Of a stretch of DNA of 64,000 bases, positions 1 to 10,000 are shown one piece after another. Position 1 is the first letter of the stretch. Every line of letters starts with the position of its first letter. Source of the DNA: Globisporangium splendens (lineage: Eukaryota; Oomycota; Peronosporomycetes; Pythiales; Pythiaceae); the NCBI GenBank assembly GCA_006386115.1, contig VFIW01000178.1:25455-89454 (forward strand), written 5' to 3'. Under the pieces are notes generated by a model, which searched no databases, was not told the DNA's origin, and saw nothing but the letters and a program-made list of their open reading frames with translations. The translations under genes were made by a program, and so were the position numbers.

Positions 1-41
1 TGCTGCGCTCAGCCGCTGAGTCGCGTGAAGCGCTCTAGCGT

Positions 42-1461
42 GTGGTATCTGTGGTTGCTGGCGCAGCCACGTCTTTGTCGAGTGCGGCTGCTGCGCCTCA
101 GACACAAACGCCCCAAACTCCCCGCCCAAGAGCTGTCAAGTTTGACGCTCCGAAATTCGATGGTGCGGATGGCGACAAGCTCATCCACTGGCTACTCGCC
201 GTGGAGTGTTGCGCCAAGGCTCAGCTCATCGACAGCAACGAGCAGATGGTGTCTTTCGCCATCTCGAACCTGCGCGGTCGAGCGTCGGAATGGGCATTCT
301 CGACGTTGCTCGCCGATGAGTGCGCGTTCGACACGTGGGATGCAGTTTCCACGAGGGAGAAGAGTGTCAGTCAAACGTCAAGTTTGATCGTTCTCAAAGT
401 TCATGTAGACGGTATTGCAACGCCTCTACGTGCTTTGGTTGACACTGGTGCGTCGAACAACTTTGTTCGAAATGAAGTGATCGTCAGGCATGGTGTCTTC
501 GTGCCTGATGCGAATGAAGAGAAGACGATGATTGTCCGGTTGGCAAACGGGTCAACTGTGAAGATGCTGAAGCGCGTGGTGCGCTTGGCAATCAAGTGTG
601 AAGATTTCCGAGGTGAAGACGAGTTCATTTTACTCGACCTCGATGACAAGTTTGATCTGATTCTGGGAATGCCGTGGTTGAAGCGTTATCAACCTAGCAT
701 TGACTGGATGAAGATGAAGATCTCCGTTGACAAGTCACGTGATGTTGACTTGTGCTGCACAACAACGGATGAAGTGGTATGGGTGTATACATCTGTGGAA
801 GAGATCCCAGATGACCCTTGTGATATTGCGGTGTGCGATGGCCCCCCATGTTCACAAGCGGTACCCATTTTGAAGAAGACGAACGGAGGTGGAGCAGTCA
901 GGCGCCAGAAAAAGACTGTCTCCTTTGCCATCGACGACGAGAAGGTTCGCGATGGCGTTGACAAGAGTGAATGGAAGAGGAACAGACACCCTTCCCAAGA
1001 CAAGAAGACCAGCAAGAGAAGTTTTTCGCCAAGAGTTTTGAGTTCCCCTGATCAAGGTACAAGTGGCGATGACGAAGGGAGTGTCCAAGCACAAGACATT
1101 CCAAGCGAGTTTGTGAATATCGCGGTCTACAATGAAGAATGTGACGTGGATGTAATCCGTCACGTGAAGATTGAAAATCCTCCAAGTTCAGTCGAAGAGT
1201 TGATTTCCTTGCCATCGATGAGCAAGAAGACACTGGAGCGCAGCCTAGCGAGAGGCGATATTGCGCAGGTGTGTGCGATCGTCGAAACGGCCGACGAAGG
1301 CTTCGTCAACACAGCATCGAGTGCGGATGTGTTGGACGAAAAGACACGGAAGGAAAGGTTCGAGGAGCAGTCGTGGGACGCTTTCAAGAAGAATCCCGTG
1401 TATGCGCTTGCCAGGGAATATGAAGACATTTTCCCTGACAAGGTGCCAGACGAACTGCCAT
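42..1461 (+). pseudogene. E1 gag-protease remnant
   Basis: Open frame with a gag-like segment (residues about 30-100) alignable by eye with the Gag of E5 at 30.3 kb: both have a hydrophobic core ending in an LRGRASEW or LAGRAKSW motif. The segment then jumps directly to the retroviral-type protease, active-site motif DTGAS at about residue 134 (nt 441). The rest of Gag and the zinc knuckle are missing, so an internal deletion is inferred near nt 345-375. A TAG in the same frame at 36-38 and the absence of an upstream ATG mean the true Gag start is lost or out of frame. The frame ends at the inter-domain spacer (PDELP, about nt 1447-1461), where the reverse transcriptase should begin. Confidence 0.8.
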
Positions 1462-1462
1462 T

Positions 1463-4276
1463 GTGCCTCAGATGGTCAAACAGCTACGCCAATGGTTGGG
1501 TCTGGCCAACTACTTGCACAAGTACACGCGCAATTATGCAGCGTTGGTGCAACCGCTCACACGGCTCTTGAAGAAAGACGTTGAGTGGAAGTGGTCGAGA
1601 GACCACCAAACGGCGTTCGAAGAAGTCAAGAGGAGTCTTCGAGAAGCTCCAGCGTTGGCTCTGCCAAACCACGACAAGTCGTTCCACGTCGTCTGTGGTG
1701 CGAGCGACTATGCCATCGGTTGCGCATTGATGCAACACGATGATGAGGGTCATGAGCGAGTTGTGTCGTATCAGCCACGACAACTCCGACCCGCAGAACG
1801 GAACTACCCAGTTCATGACAAGGAACTTCTGGCGATGAAGTATTCTTTGGTCAAGTTCCGTGTGTATCTGCTTGGCGAGGAGCGCTTTGCGATCTACACA
1901 GATCATGCGTCGCTGCGTACAGCGGTAAAGACTCCTCATTTGTCGCAAAGAATGGCGAGATGGTTCTCTTTCTTTGCAGAGTACAACTTTGTTGTACACT
2001 ACAAGCCAGGCAAGACGAACATCTTAGCCGATGCGCTTTCAAGACGTCCGGATTACGATCCGAAGACCAAGAGTGAAGACACGGACGGAGCGTGTCGACT
2101 CTGCGAAGATGTTCAAGCGATCGCAGTGCAAGCAACGACGACAGTGCGAGAAGAGATCGTCGAAGGGTACAAGTCTGACGAAACATGTCAGGACTTGTTG
2201 AAGTACTTCAAGGACCCTTCGGACAAAGCACTGCAAGGTCTTCCGTCGCGCACAAGATCGCGAGTTCACCGCTTTCGAGTACACAATGGGTTGTTGTACT
2301 ACGCGGTCGAACAAGGGGATACAGCAAGGGTTGTTGTTCCCAACGACGAAGGTCTGCGTCATCGACTCTTGTATGAGTACCATGACAATCCTTCGGGTGG
2401 CCATCTCGGACGTGAGAAAACGTTTCTCAGTCTTTCCCGGGATTACTACTGGCCACACATGTACAAGTGGGTGCGCAAGTATGTGAGGACTTGCGAGATC
2501 TGCCAACGAGTGAAACCTTCTGGTTCCACTCAGGCCCCACTTCGTTCATTGGCTGTCCCATCAGACAGTTGGAAGTCTGTGAGTATGGATTTCATATTCG
2601 GACTTCCACGTGACAAACACGGACGCAATGGCATCCTTGTGTTTGTGGACCGATTCAGCAAGATGGTCCATCTTGCGCCGGTTTCGGACAAGATCTCAGC
2701 CGAAATGGCGGCCAAGGTCTTTGTAGACGTCGTATTCCGTCTGCATGGCCTGCCCGTTGAGATCGTGTCTGACCGTGACACTCGGTTTACGTCCAAGTTT
2801 TGGCGTGCACTGTTTGGACTTCTGGACACCAAGTTGTCCATGTCAACAGCGGCACATCCTGAAACGGATGGTCAAACAGAGCGAGTGAATCGTGTCCTCG
2901 AAGACGTGTTGCGCAGCTACGCAACGTCTTTCAAAGAGTGGAGTGAGTTTCTCCCTCTTGCCGAGTTTGCGCTGAACAACTCCACGCATGTCTCGACAGG
3001 TCACTCTCCATTTTATGTGAACTATGGCGTTCATCCCCGAGTGCCTGCTTCCATAATGGGTGAGGTCTCTACCTTAAGTGGGGGAGGGACTCCGGCTCAC
3101 GGAAACAAGCTGAAGTCGTCTTACGACCTGAATGCTGCTTCCGAGTTGAAAGCCAATTTTGACTCGATGAAACCCCTCGACGGCCTAACAAGTCGTGAAG
3201 AGCAGCAAGTCGATGACTTTGTTGTGAGGAGACAAGCCGTTGTGAGGTTTGTTCGAGACGCAATCGCGAAGGCTCAGGATCTGCAAAAGGAGCAAGCAGA
3301 CAAGAGTGGAAGGAAGAACAAGCAAGTGTATAAGATCAATGATCTTGTATTGCTTAGTGCGGCAAATCTGCCTGAACATGCAGTGTCCAACTTGGGAAGC
3401 TCGAAGCTTCTACCAAGGTTCATTGGACCGTTCAAGGTAGTGAAATGCAATGGTGATGCCTACACGCTAGACATACCTACACGCATGCGTCTACACCCTA
3501 CATTTTATGTGGGTAGACTAAAGCCTTACCTTCCAAGCGGATCAGCGGATCCTATGAGATCTTCCGCAAACGATCAAGCTGATCTTGAAGCTTCTCCACT
3601 TGATTGCGAAGAGCAAACAGCTCGTCGCTCTGGAGATTCTTCTCGGCGTACAAGAGTTGCAGGACGTCGAAGGACTGGTCCTTCACCGACTCCAGCGCTT
3701 GAAGGCGAGAATGGTACTCACCACGAAGTACCTCAAAAGCCGAACCTGCCTCTTCCACAGAGCGCAAAAGGCGATCGTGAGCCAACTCACGAGACTTCTC
3801 GTTCTTCTGGAGTCGAACAAGTTCGTCCTGAACTTGTTGGAACCGTTCCTCGAAACGGGACTCCAAAGCCGAACACTGGGCACAACCTTCTGTTAGATCG
3901 TCGATCTTCGACTCGTGATCGGCGACAAGGTTCTCGAGACTCTCGCAGCGTTCCTCAAGTGTCGAACAACGCTGCTGCAAAGCCTCGATTTGCCCACGGT
4001 GAGCACTCTTCCACTTCCAGAGTCGCTCAATCGTTTTCTCGTTCAGCCCCACCCCCATTGTTAGACTCTCAGGGAGAGCATCGCTGGGTGGTTGAGTCGA
4101 TTGTTGATCATGAAGATCGACCGACTCATCGTCGAGGAAAGAAGCAGTTGAACCATCAACGCTTCTACAGAGTTCGGTGGCGTGGATATCCACCGAGCTC
4201 GGACACGTGGGAACCACGGCAGACGATGGAGTCTGATGTTCCCGACGTGGTCCGCAGCTACGAGAACCACTTGTAG
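1463..4276 (+). pseudogene. E1 RNase H-integrase-chromodomain polyprotein fragment
   Basis: This frame resumes at the RT connection motif (RQWLGLANYLHKY), so the RT catalytic palm is missing and the join is out of frame with the protease ORF. RNase H follows, but the position of the first catalytic Asp reads CGAS where TDAS is usual, so it is probably inactive. Integrase has an H-H-C-C zinc domain (GGHLGR ... CEIC) and a DD35E triad at residues 376, 437 and 473 of this ORF, with 35 residues between the second Asp and the Glu. A low-complexity Ser/Arg/Pro linker (about residues 700-870) separates integrase from a C-terminal chromodomain (about 874-937; VRWRGYP, DTWEP). The linker is antisense to a coiled-coil ORF (3552-4382). 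No ATG fits the start. Confidence 0.85.
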
Positions 4277-4382
4277 CGTCGCCAGGGGCGACACTACGAC
4301 GACCAGAGCTGGGATTCGCTCTGTCGTCAGCAGGAGTTCTTCTTTCGGCACGAGCATTGCCGCGACGAAGAAGACGCTCCAT
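3552..4382 (-). CDS. Antisense coiled-coil ORF in the 3' part of E1
   Basis: A 276-aa ATG-initiated frame runs opposite to the pol gene. Residues 1-105 are Arg/Ser/Pro-rich and overlap the chromodomain on the other strand. Residues about 112-275 form a long Glu/Gln/Leu/Arg-rich region with regular hydrophobic heptads (for example IEALQQRCSTLEERCESLEN and LRNQVEKLQDQLDRLR), the pattern of an extended coiled coil. The opposite sense strand here is a low-complexity linker, so the antisense frame looks the more protein-like of the two. It is in the same frame as the ORF at 4413-4718, separated by one TGA. The second copy (E6) keeps the start and the first 86 codons open (63741-64000). Function unknown; antisense genes near the 3' LTR are known in plant Tat/Grande-type gypsy elements and in HTLV-1, an analogy only. 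Confidence 0.5.
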   Translation of the reverse strand: MERLLRRGNARAERRTPADDRANPSSGRRSVAPGDATSGSRSCGPRREHQTPSSAVVPTCPSSVDIHATELCRSVDGSTASFLDDESVDLHDQQSTQPPSDALPESLTMGVGLNEKTIERLWKWKSAHRGQIEALQQRCSTLEERCESLENLVADHESKIDDLTEGCAQCSALESRFEERFQQVQDELVRLQKNEKSRELAHDRLLRSVEEAGSAFEVLRGEYHSRLQALESVKDQSFDVLQLLYAEKNLQSDELFALRNQVEKLQDQLDRLRKIS

Positions 4383-4412
4383 TTGGTTCTCGTTCTCAAG
4401 ACGAACAAACGT

Positions 4413-4718
4413 TCACCATGAGTCTCTCTGGGCTGCGATGGGTTGGTTCGGATCACGATTGTTGATCCGACGCCAACGGAAGAAACGTTCCATGTAGAAC
4501 TCCTTGTCTCCATCTCGGTTGAGAATGGAGGTAACGTCGAAGAGTTCTGGAACCGTTCTCTGCCGCTTGGGCAACGGACGTTCTTCATCTTGGTTCACTT
4601 GGTCGATTGGTCGCTTCATGGCCGATTGGAAAGTGATCTGCTCCGAAAAGCCTGCAAAAGTACGCAAGGTATTTGTGACTTTAAGGAGGGGATGATGTAA
4701 TGGGCTATACCTAGCCAT
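4413..4718 (-). CDS. Antisense ORF starting in the E1 3' LTR, small basic protein
   Basis: A 101-aa frame opens with an ATG inside the LTR end (4718) and has a second ATG at 4619 (MKRPIDQ). It carries a basic stretch resembling a nuclear localisation signal (PLPKRQR) and an aromatic/Arg segment (ERFFRWRRINNRDPNQ). It ends at a TGA at 4413-4415 and stays in frame with the coiled-coil ORF starting at 4382. The copy at 63405-63710 has the same length and ends at the same TGA, with a handful of amino-acid changes. Conservation of an open frame between pol and LTR in two copies suggests, without proving, that it is or was translated. Confidence 0.45.
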   Translation of the reverse strand: MARYSPLHHPLLKVTNTLRTFAGFSEQITFQSAMKRPIDQVNQDEERPLPKRQRTVPELFDVTSILNRDGDKEFYMERFFRWRRINNRDPNQPIAAQRDSW

Positions 4719-5333
4719 TACATGAAGGTGGATCTGTTCACAGATTTAGTGTGCCGCACACCACCTTCAGTGTGCATTGTGGAGAGACAAACAACAAAGG
4801 GATTACGGTACGACAATCCCCACATGCACATGTGACGTCATCCCATGACGTCACGAGCGCTCTCTGTGCTGATCAGTGCACAATGTTGTTCACATGTACT
4901 AATCAGTACAGAGTGATGGCATCCATATACTAATCAAGTACTGAGTGATGGTTCCTACTTGGGAAACTGCACTGGTGATGAGACCGACGTGTGTCTGCCA
5001 CCTAAAGTGAGTGGCTGTAGCCAATCACTTTGCAGGGAATTTTCCACGGGACTTCAAGTTCAAGTTTCCAGGAGATCCCGTAGGTTCAACCTCAGTGTAC
5101 CCAAGGTTTTATATATCAGATTCATAGGTTTTAGGTTTTATTTGTAAAACGTGCAGGATCCCTTGAAGTTCAATTGTGAGTAGCGACAGTAACCATAACC
5201 TTTTCAATTCAGTTGCAATTTTACCCTCAAGTACACAAGTCTTCCTTCCTCCCTCCAAGTTGGGAGAATCGCTTCCTCATTCGCACAAGCGTGTATGCCG
5301 TGTTTGAGGGACTGTTGAGAACAGCACCCTCTC
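4696..5333 (+). repeat. E1 3' LTR (family A)
   Basis: Starts TGTAATGG directly after a polypurine tract (AAGGAGGGGATGA). The first 27 bp are nearly palindromic (TGTAATGG ... CCATTACA). A TATATA box lies near 5110. The 3' boundary is approximate, because the TTACA terminus seen in the E5 LTR is not clear here and reads CTCAGA. Other family A copies are at 29629-30232, 31673-32138, 38414-39054 and 62775-63427. Confidence 0.8.
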
Positions 5334-5625
5334 AGAGTCGCAGCAGACACAATTAGCGTTCGCTGGAGCCAAAGCCGATACCGACTTCGCGGCGCCCTGT
5401 GCCGTGACGGATGACGTCGCCAACAGCGCTGACGTTGACAAAAGCAATATCCAGTGTGTCGTCGAAATTGTCCTATGCCGAGAACGGGTACTCGCTGTTC
5501 CACCACCCCGCGGCGGTTGATGGTCTCATGCTGCACGCAAAGTACTGTCACAGGGTGGACAGCTTGGCGTTCGCGGACCTCCAGAGCTAGGTATACACGT
5601 TCAAGACCGCACGCGGCACGCACGA
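5334..5625 (+). other. Possible relic of an interrupted host gene
   Basis: Two adjacent + frames look coding-like but are offset: about 5340-5455 (SADVDKSNIQ) and about 5455-5590 (LSYAENGYSLFHHPAAVDGL). A stop follows before E2 begins. I do not recognise a family. The sequence after E2 (12170-12379) also has a coding-like frame, so E2 may have landed in one gene, but continuity cannot be shown. Confidence 0.25.
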
Positions 5626-5740
5626 TGTCACGTGTGCCTGACCTCACACGCCAGGCACGCGATGTCACGTGTGCCTGACCTCGCACGCCAGGCACGCGCG
5701 ATGTCACGTGTGCCTGACCTCGCACGCCAGGCACGCGCGT
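5626..5740 (+). repeat. Three tandem copies of a 37-39 bp unit at the start of the E2 5' LTR
   Basis: TGTCACGTGTGCCTGACCTC begins at 5626, 5663 and 5702, whereas the 3' LTR has it once (11722). Either the LTR edge was tandemly expanded after insertion or the unit existed before. It contains the CACGTG palindrome. Confidence 0.8.
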
Positions 5741-6133
5741 AGGATCGGCGTGTGACTGACCGCGCACGTGCCTTGCGTGCGGAGCGTCAAGGCGTGTGTA
5801 ACGTGCGCCTGACCTCGGACTCGAGGTCAGGCTCTCCTTTTCATGTAGGTCAAAAGTATACAGTTAGAGGTAACTAGTCAGATAAAAATACAGTTGCAGG
5901 TCGAACACCTGGATAGGAAGAAATGTCGAATCAGTTGAAGAAAAGGATAGACATGCATGCAAGGAGGCTTAGATGTAGTGCGAGCGAACTAAGTCCTCCA
6001 TTCAATTCACTTTCCAATTTGCCATCAAGTCGCCACCTCCTCCTCCGAGTCCACACCAACGCTTTCCGACTTTCGATCAATCCAGTTCCGACTTTCAGCC
6101 AATCAGCGTTCAATAAGACCCCAAATCGTTACA
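5702..6133 (+). repeat. E2 5' LTR
   Basis: Begins TGTCACG and ends GTTACA, 432 bp. It matches 11722-12161 almost throughout, apart from a few substitutions and an extra TTTCCGAC unit in the 3' copy. Confidence 0.9.
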
Positions 6134-6135
6134 TC

Positions 6136-6152
6136 TGGTAGCACTTTGCGTC
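6136..6152 (+). other. E2 primer-binding site
   Basis: TGGTAGCACTTTGCG starts 2 nt after the LTR end. The same 11-mer TGGTAGCACTT occupies the same place in E5 (30235) and E3 (37711-37726, minus strand). The TGGTAGC start resembles a primer site for initiator-Met tRNA, but the tRNA is not confirmed. Confidence 0.7.
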
Positions 6153-6539
6153 AGGGGGGAGTGTGGCCGTTTCCAATCGTTCAAATCGCCATCGTCGTCC
6201 AAGCCAGGCATCTCCGAGGTTGTTATTCGAGCCGCTTTCTGAACGGGTGTTGCATTTAGTGACATAAATCCCGGAATCATTGTCGGTGCGTTGACCCTTT
6301 GGTGTTCTGTGGCAGCAACTCCTGTAGTGTTGAGCCAGTCGTGCTTTGTGCGTAATTCTGTGTTCTGGTCTACCTCGGTTTCTCTAATAGTGACACGGTG
6401 TCTCGGGTTCGCCCTAACTGTCTGTGTTCTTTAGGGTGTTATTCCGTGGTGTCATCGTCAGGCGTGCCTTGGTGAAGCCCTCATTTGAGGATCAAGACAT
6501 TGATTGTGAACTCCCAGAGTTGATAACCTCCCCAACTCG

Positions 6540-6890
6540 ATGCCCAAGAAGCCGCGCGTCAAGCAGGTCCCGATTCAAGGCAGCTTTACGTACTTAGGCG
6601 TGCCAAAACCTGCAGAAGCTGATAAAGCGCGTCAAGACCTCGTAAACTGTCTGACGAAGGCTTTCCGGATCTGTGAAGTGCTAGAGAAGCACGTGGATAA
6701 GTGTCCAGACAAGCTGAAGAAGAAACGCGCAAAGAAGGCTCTAATCCGGACCGCTCAAGGAATCGTCGACGCGTCCGACGGGATAAGCGAGTGCTTTCGC
6801 TGCGTGCTGCGTGATCCACCGGCATCGAGCACTGGTACTGGGAAGGCTAAGCTGCGTCCAGGTCAAGTTCCTCCGCCTAAGTTCGACTAA
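6540..6890 (+). CDS. Small ORF upstream of gag in E2
   Basis: An ATG-initiated 116-aa frame between LTR and gag, with a Lys/Arg-rich start (MPKKPRVK), a short IQGSF motif, a helical middle and a basic KLKKKRAKKA stretch. It has no zinc knuckle or membrane segment. E3 has a 107-aa ORF at the equivalent place (37193-37516, minus strand), also with a basic N-terminus and an IGSSF motif at the same distance. This makes it a candidate lineage-specific accessory protein. About 196 bp of A-rich DNA separates it from gag. Function unknown. Confidence 0.6.
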   Translation: MPKKPRVKQVPIQGSFTYLGVPKPAEADKARQDLVNCLTKAFRICEVLEKHVDKCPDKLKKKRAKKALIRTAQGIVDASDGISECFRCVLRDPPASSTGTGKAKLRPGQVPPPKFD

Positions 6891-7086
6891 AAAATTAAAA
6901 ATTAAATAAAAAAGAACAAAAAAATAAGAAATAAAAACAAAGAAATAAAAAAATAAAGAAATAGCTTCGTATTATACTGGTTATTAAGCTCCCTTAGTAT
7001 ATAGTCTCAACTCCCGTCCCCGCCTGTCAAGTCAAGTGATATCGGTTACATAAATTACCGAGTGTGAAGTCAAGAAAATTGCCAAT
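6891..7086 (+). other. A-rich linker between small ORF and gag
   Basis: The first 70 bases are almost pure A/T with runs of A on the sense strand. E3 has an A/G-rich linker at the same place (sense strand of 36977-37192). A role in internal initiation of gag-pol is only a guess. Confidence 0.5.
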
Positions 7087-10000
7087 ATGAGCGAGCCAAC
7101 GAATGCCCAGTTGTTGCAGAGTATGCTGGCAGTGCTAAACCAGCAAGCAGAGATGATCCGAGAGTTCCAGCAAGTGAAACGGGAGTCAGAGATTAAGTTA
7201 GAGGGATGTAAATTACCGGTTTATAGTGGAGCGTTACAAGAATCGTTCCAGTTGTATAAAGAGCAAGTCGGAGACTATTTAAAGGCGAGGAACATTGACA
7301 GACAGGATGCTAGTCTTCAACCACGCCTTTTGGCGATGTTGGGAGGAACCCTGCGGCAAGGAGCTGCCCAGTGGTTCATTGTGAAGAAGACAGAGATCGA
7401 GACGGTTGATCAATTCTTCCTGGAACTAGGAAACGAATTTGTTCCCGCCGATCTACAAGAGCGCTTGCGCGACCAGTTGGGTGAGCTATCCCAGGGTCAG
7501 TGCCGTGGCCTCGACGACTACGTCAGTCGTTTTAGGCATGTTATCACACAAGTTCAAGAGATGAGTGAGCTCGACAAGATCATGTACTTTGTGCGAGGAT
7601 TAGCTCCAGCGATCCGAACGGAGGTGCGTTATCGCCGATGTTCCACGTTGTCGGAAGCCATCACTCTAGCGCTGGATTATGACCGTTCGCACCGTCGCTC
7701 TGCGGATGGAGGTCGGTCCCGCTCAGAACCTAGGTACAGGCGTTTCGACAATCGCCAATACCGACTGAATGGTGCAAGTCCAATGGAAGTGGACAATGTC
7801 CGAGTCTTGGGTCGTGAAGAGTGTTTGCGTCAGCGCCTTTGCTTCAATTGCAATCGACCTGGACATCGAGCGTCAGAGTGTCGTACGCCGCGCCAGCAGA
7901 GACAAGCGAGCGCGCCGCAGACGACGCGCAACTCAAGATATCAGCGTCCGACACAGCGAGCTCGTCGATCAAGTCCGATGGTTGAGCACAACCTGGCGAC
8001 AGTGGATGAAGTAGATTATCCCATTGTGTTTGACAATGCGGAGCTAAACGCAGTGGGCATTGCGCGTAAGAGCAACCTGTTCGTGGTGAACGGCCGTGTT
8101 GATGGTAATGATGTGCGCATTTTGATTGACAGCGGCGCCTCGACCAACCTGATCCAGCGCGGGTTGGTGAAGAAAGTGCTGAATACAGCAGTGATCGAAG
8201 CGCAAGGATTCGACGGCAGAAGGACCAAGAAACAAGTGAACGAGGTGGAAGCATCGTGCCAAGTACAAGACAAGAAGTTTGAGGCAATGCAGTTTACGGA
8301 ATGGGATCTACCCAACAGCCACGATGTCATCTTCGGTCAGCCATGGTTCGTCAAGCACAACCCGATCATTGATTGGAGAAAGCAGACGTTTGCATTGCCG
8401 GAAGACACCCCTGTGCACGAGCGCAGCGGTAGTGAAATCTGCTCCAAGATCAAGAATGCAGAGTATGAAGAGTTGTTCGTCGTAAAGGTGTCCGCAGTTA
8501 ACGACATTTCTCCAATCGTCCCGCCAGAGTTGAAACCTGTCATTGATCGGTTCGCAGACTGTTTCCCGGAGTTACTTCCGGATGGCTTACCGCCAGAGCG
8601 TGCTGTGAACTTTGAGCTCCAGCCGAAGCCAGACGCAGCGCCAAGCTCGCGTCCGCCGTTTCGTCTGTCCAAGACAGAGCAAGACGCGTTGGAAGAGTTC
8701 GTTCGAGACAACGTGAAGAAGGGATGGATTGAGGTATCGAACTCCCCATGGATCTCCAATATCTTCGGTGTTCCGAAAAAGGATCCTGCGACAGGTATGC
8801 CTGTAAAGCGCGCTGAATGGCTGCGCAGTGGTAATTCAAAGTTGCCGATTCGATGGGTCATCGACTATCGGTATGTCAACAGCCAGACGAAGATCCCCAA
8901 GATCCCTCTACCACATATTGAAGAACTCTTTGATCAGATGCTCGGTGCGACAGTATTCACGGTGATCGACCTCGCGCAAGGTTACCACCAGATGCGTGTA
9001 AAGCCTGACAGTCGTCCTTACACGGCTTTTAGGTCGCAAAAGGAAACGTACCAATGGTGTGTTGCTCCGATGGGATTGGCTGGAATGCCAGGAGTTTGGT
9101 CTCGCCTTATGCGAGTACTCTTTGGCAAATTCAAGTTTGTTGTCGTGTATCTCGACGATATCTGTATCTTCTCCCGCTCGATGAAAGACCACGCGCAACA
9201 TCTGGCGATGGTCTGTGAAGTCCTCCGTCATGAGAAGTTGTACGCTCGCCTGTCCAAGTGCGAGTTCGGCAAGTCCAGTGTCCATTTCCTCGGCCACACA
9301 GTCACGGCTGAAGGGATCCAAGTCGACGCAAAGAAGACAACTGCGATCGAGAAGTATCCTACCCCGACAACGCAGAAGACATTGTTGAGTTTTCTCGGTC
9401 TCGCCGGATACTATCGTCGGTTTATTTGCGACTTTGCGCGGATTGCGTTGCCGCTGCATAGGCTGACCAAGAAGGATGCAAAGTGGACATGGTCATCCGA
9501 ACATGATCACGCCTTTCGTGCCTTGAAGTTGGCACTGCAACAGGCTCCGACGTTGCGTTTACCTGACTTTGACCGTCGGTTGACTGTAACAACGGATGCC
9601 TCGGGTTACTGCATGGACGGTGTCTTGTCTCAAAAGATCGACGGGTTTGACGCTCCCATTGCCTTCTATTCAAAGAAGTTTGGGCAGTATGAGGAAAAGT
9701 GGCCTGCTCACGAGAAAGAGCTGCTCGCAATCAAGTTTGCGTTGTCAAAGCGGCGACACTACCTTCATGGTCGTCAGTTCGATGTGTTTACGGACAATTC
9801 GGCTTGTCGGTGGATGCTTCATCAACCGAAGGTGACTCCCAAGCTTGCGCGGATGCTGACATTCTTTTCTCAGTTTGATTTTGTCCTGCACCATGTGAAA
9901 GGCAGTACCAATGTGGTTGCTGATGCCTTGTCTCGACCAGGACTGGAAGAAGACAAGCCATCTGATGAATCCATCATGGTCTTGACTCCCGAAGTGCACG

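Larger units (their letters stand above)
1..5333 (+). mobile_element. E1: decayed Ty3/gypsy chromovirus, 3' part with 3' LTR
   Basis: Order on the + strand is partial Gag, aspartic protease, RNase H, integrase with zinc-binding domain, chromodomain, polypurine tract (about 4683-4695) and 3' LTR. This order and the C-terminal chromodomain place it in the chromovirus branch of Ty3/gypsy elements. The 5' LTR lies outside the window. Two internal deletions are visible: one removes the second half of Gag with the zinc knuckle, and one removes the whole reverse transcriptase palm. It is therefore non-autonomous. The same family recurs at 29629-31671 (E5), 31673-32138, 38414-39054 and 62775-64000 (E6, inverted). 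Confidence 0.9.

Noticed and set aside
5580..5760. CRISPR-like array
   Set aside because: Three contiguous 37-39 bp units with no spacers; it is a tandem duplication of an LTR edge in a eukaryotic genome.
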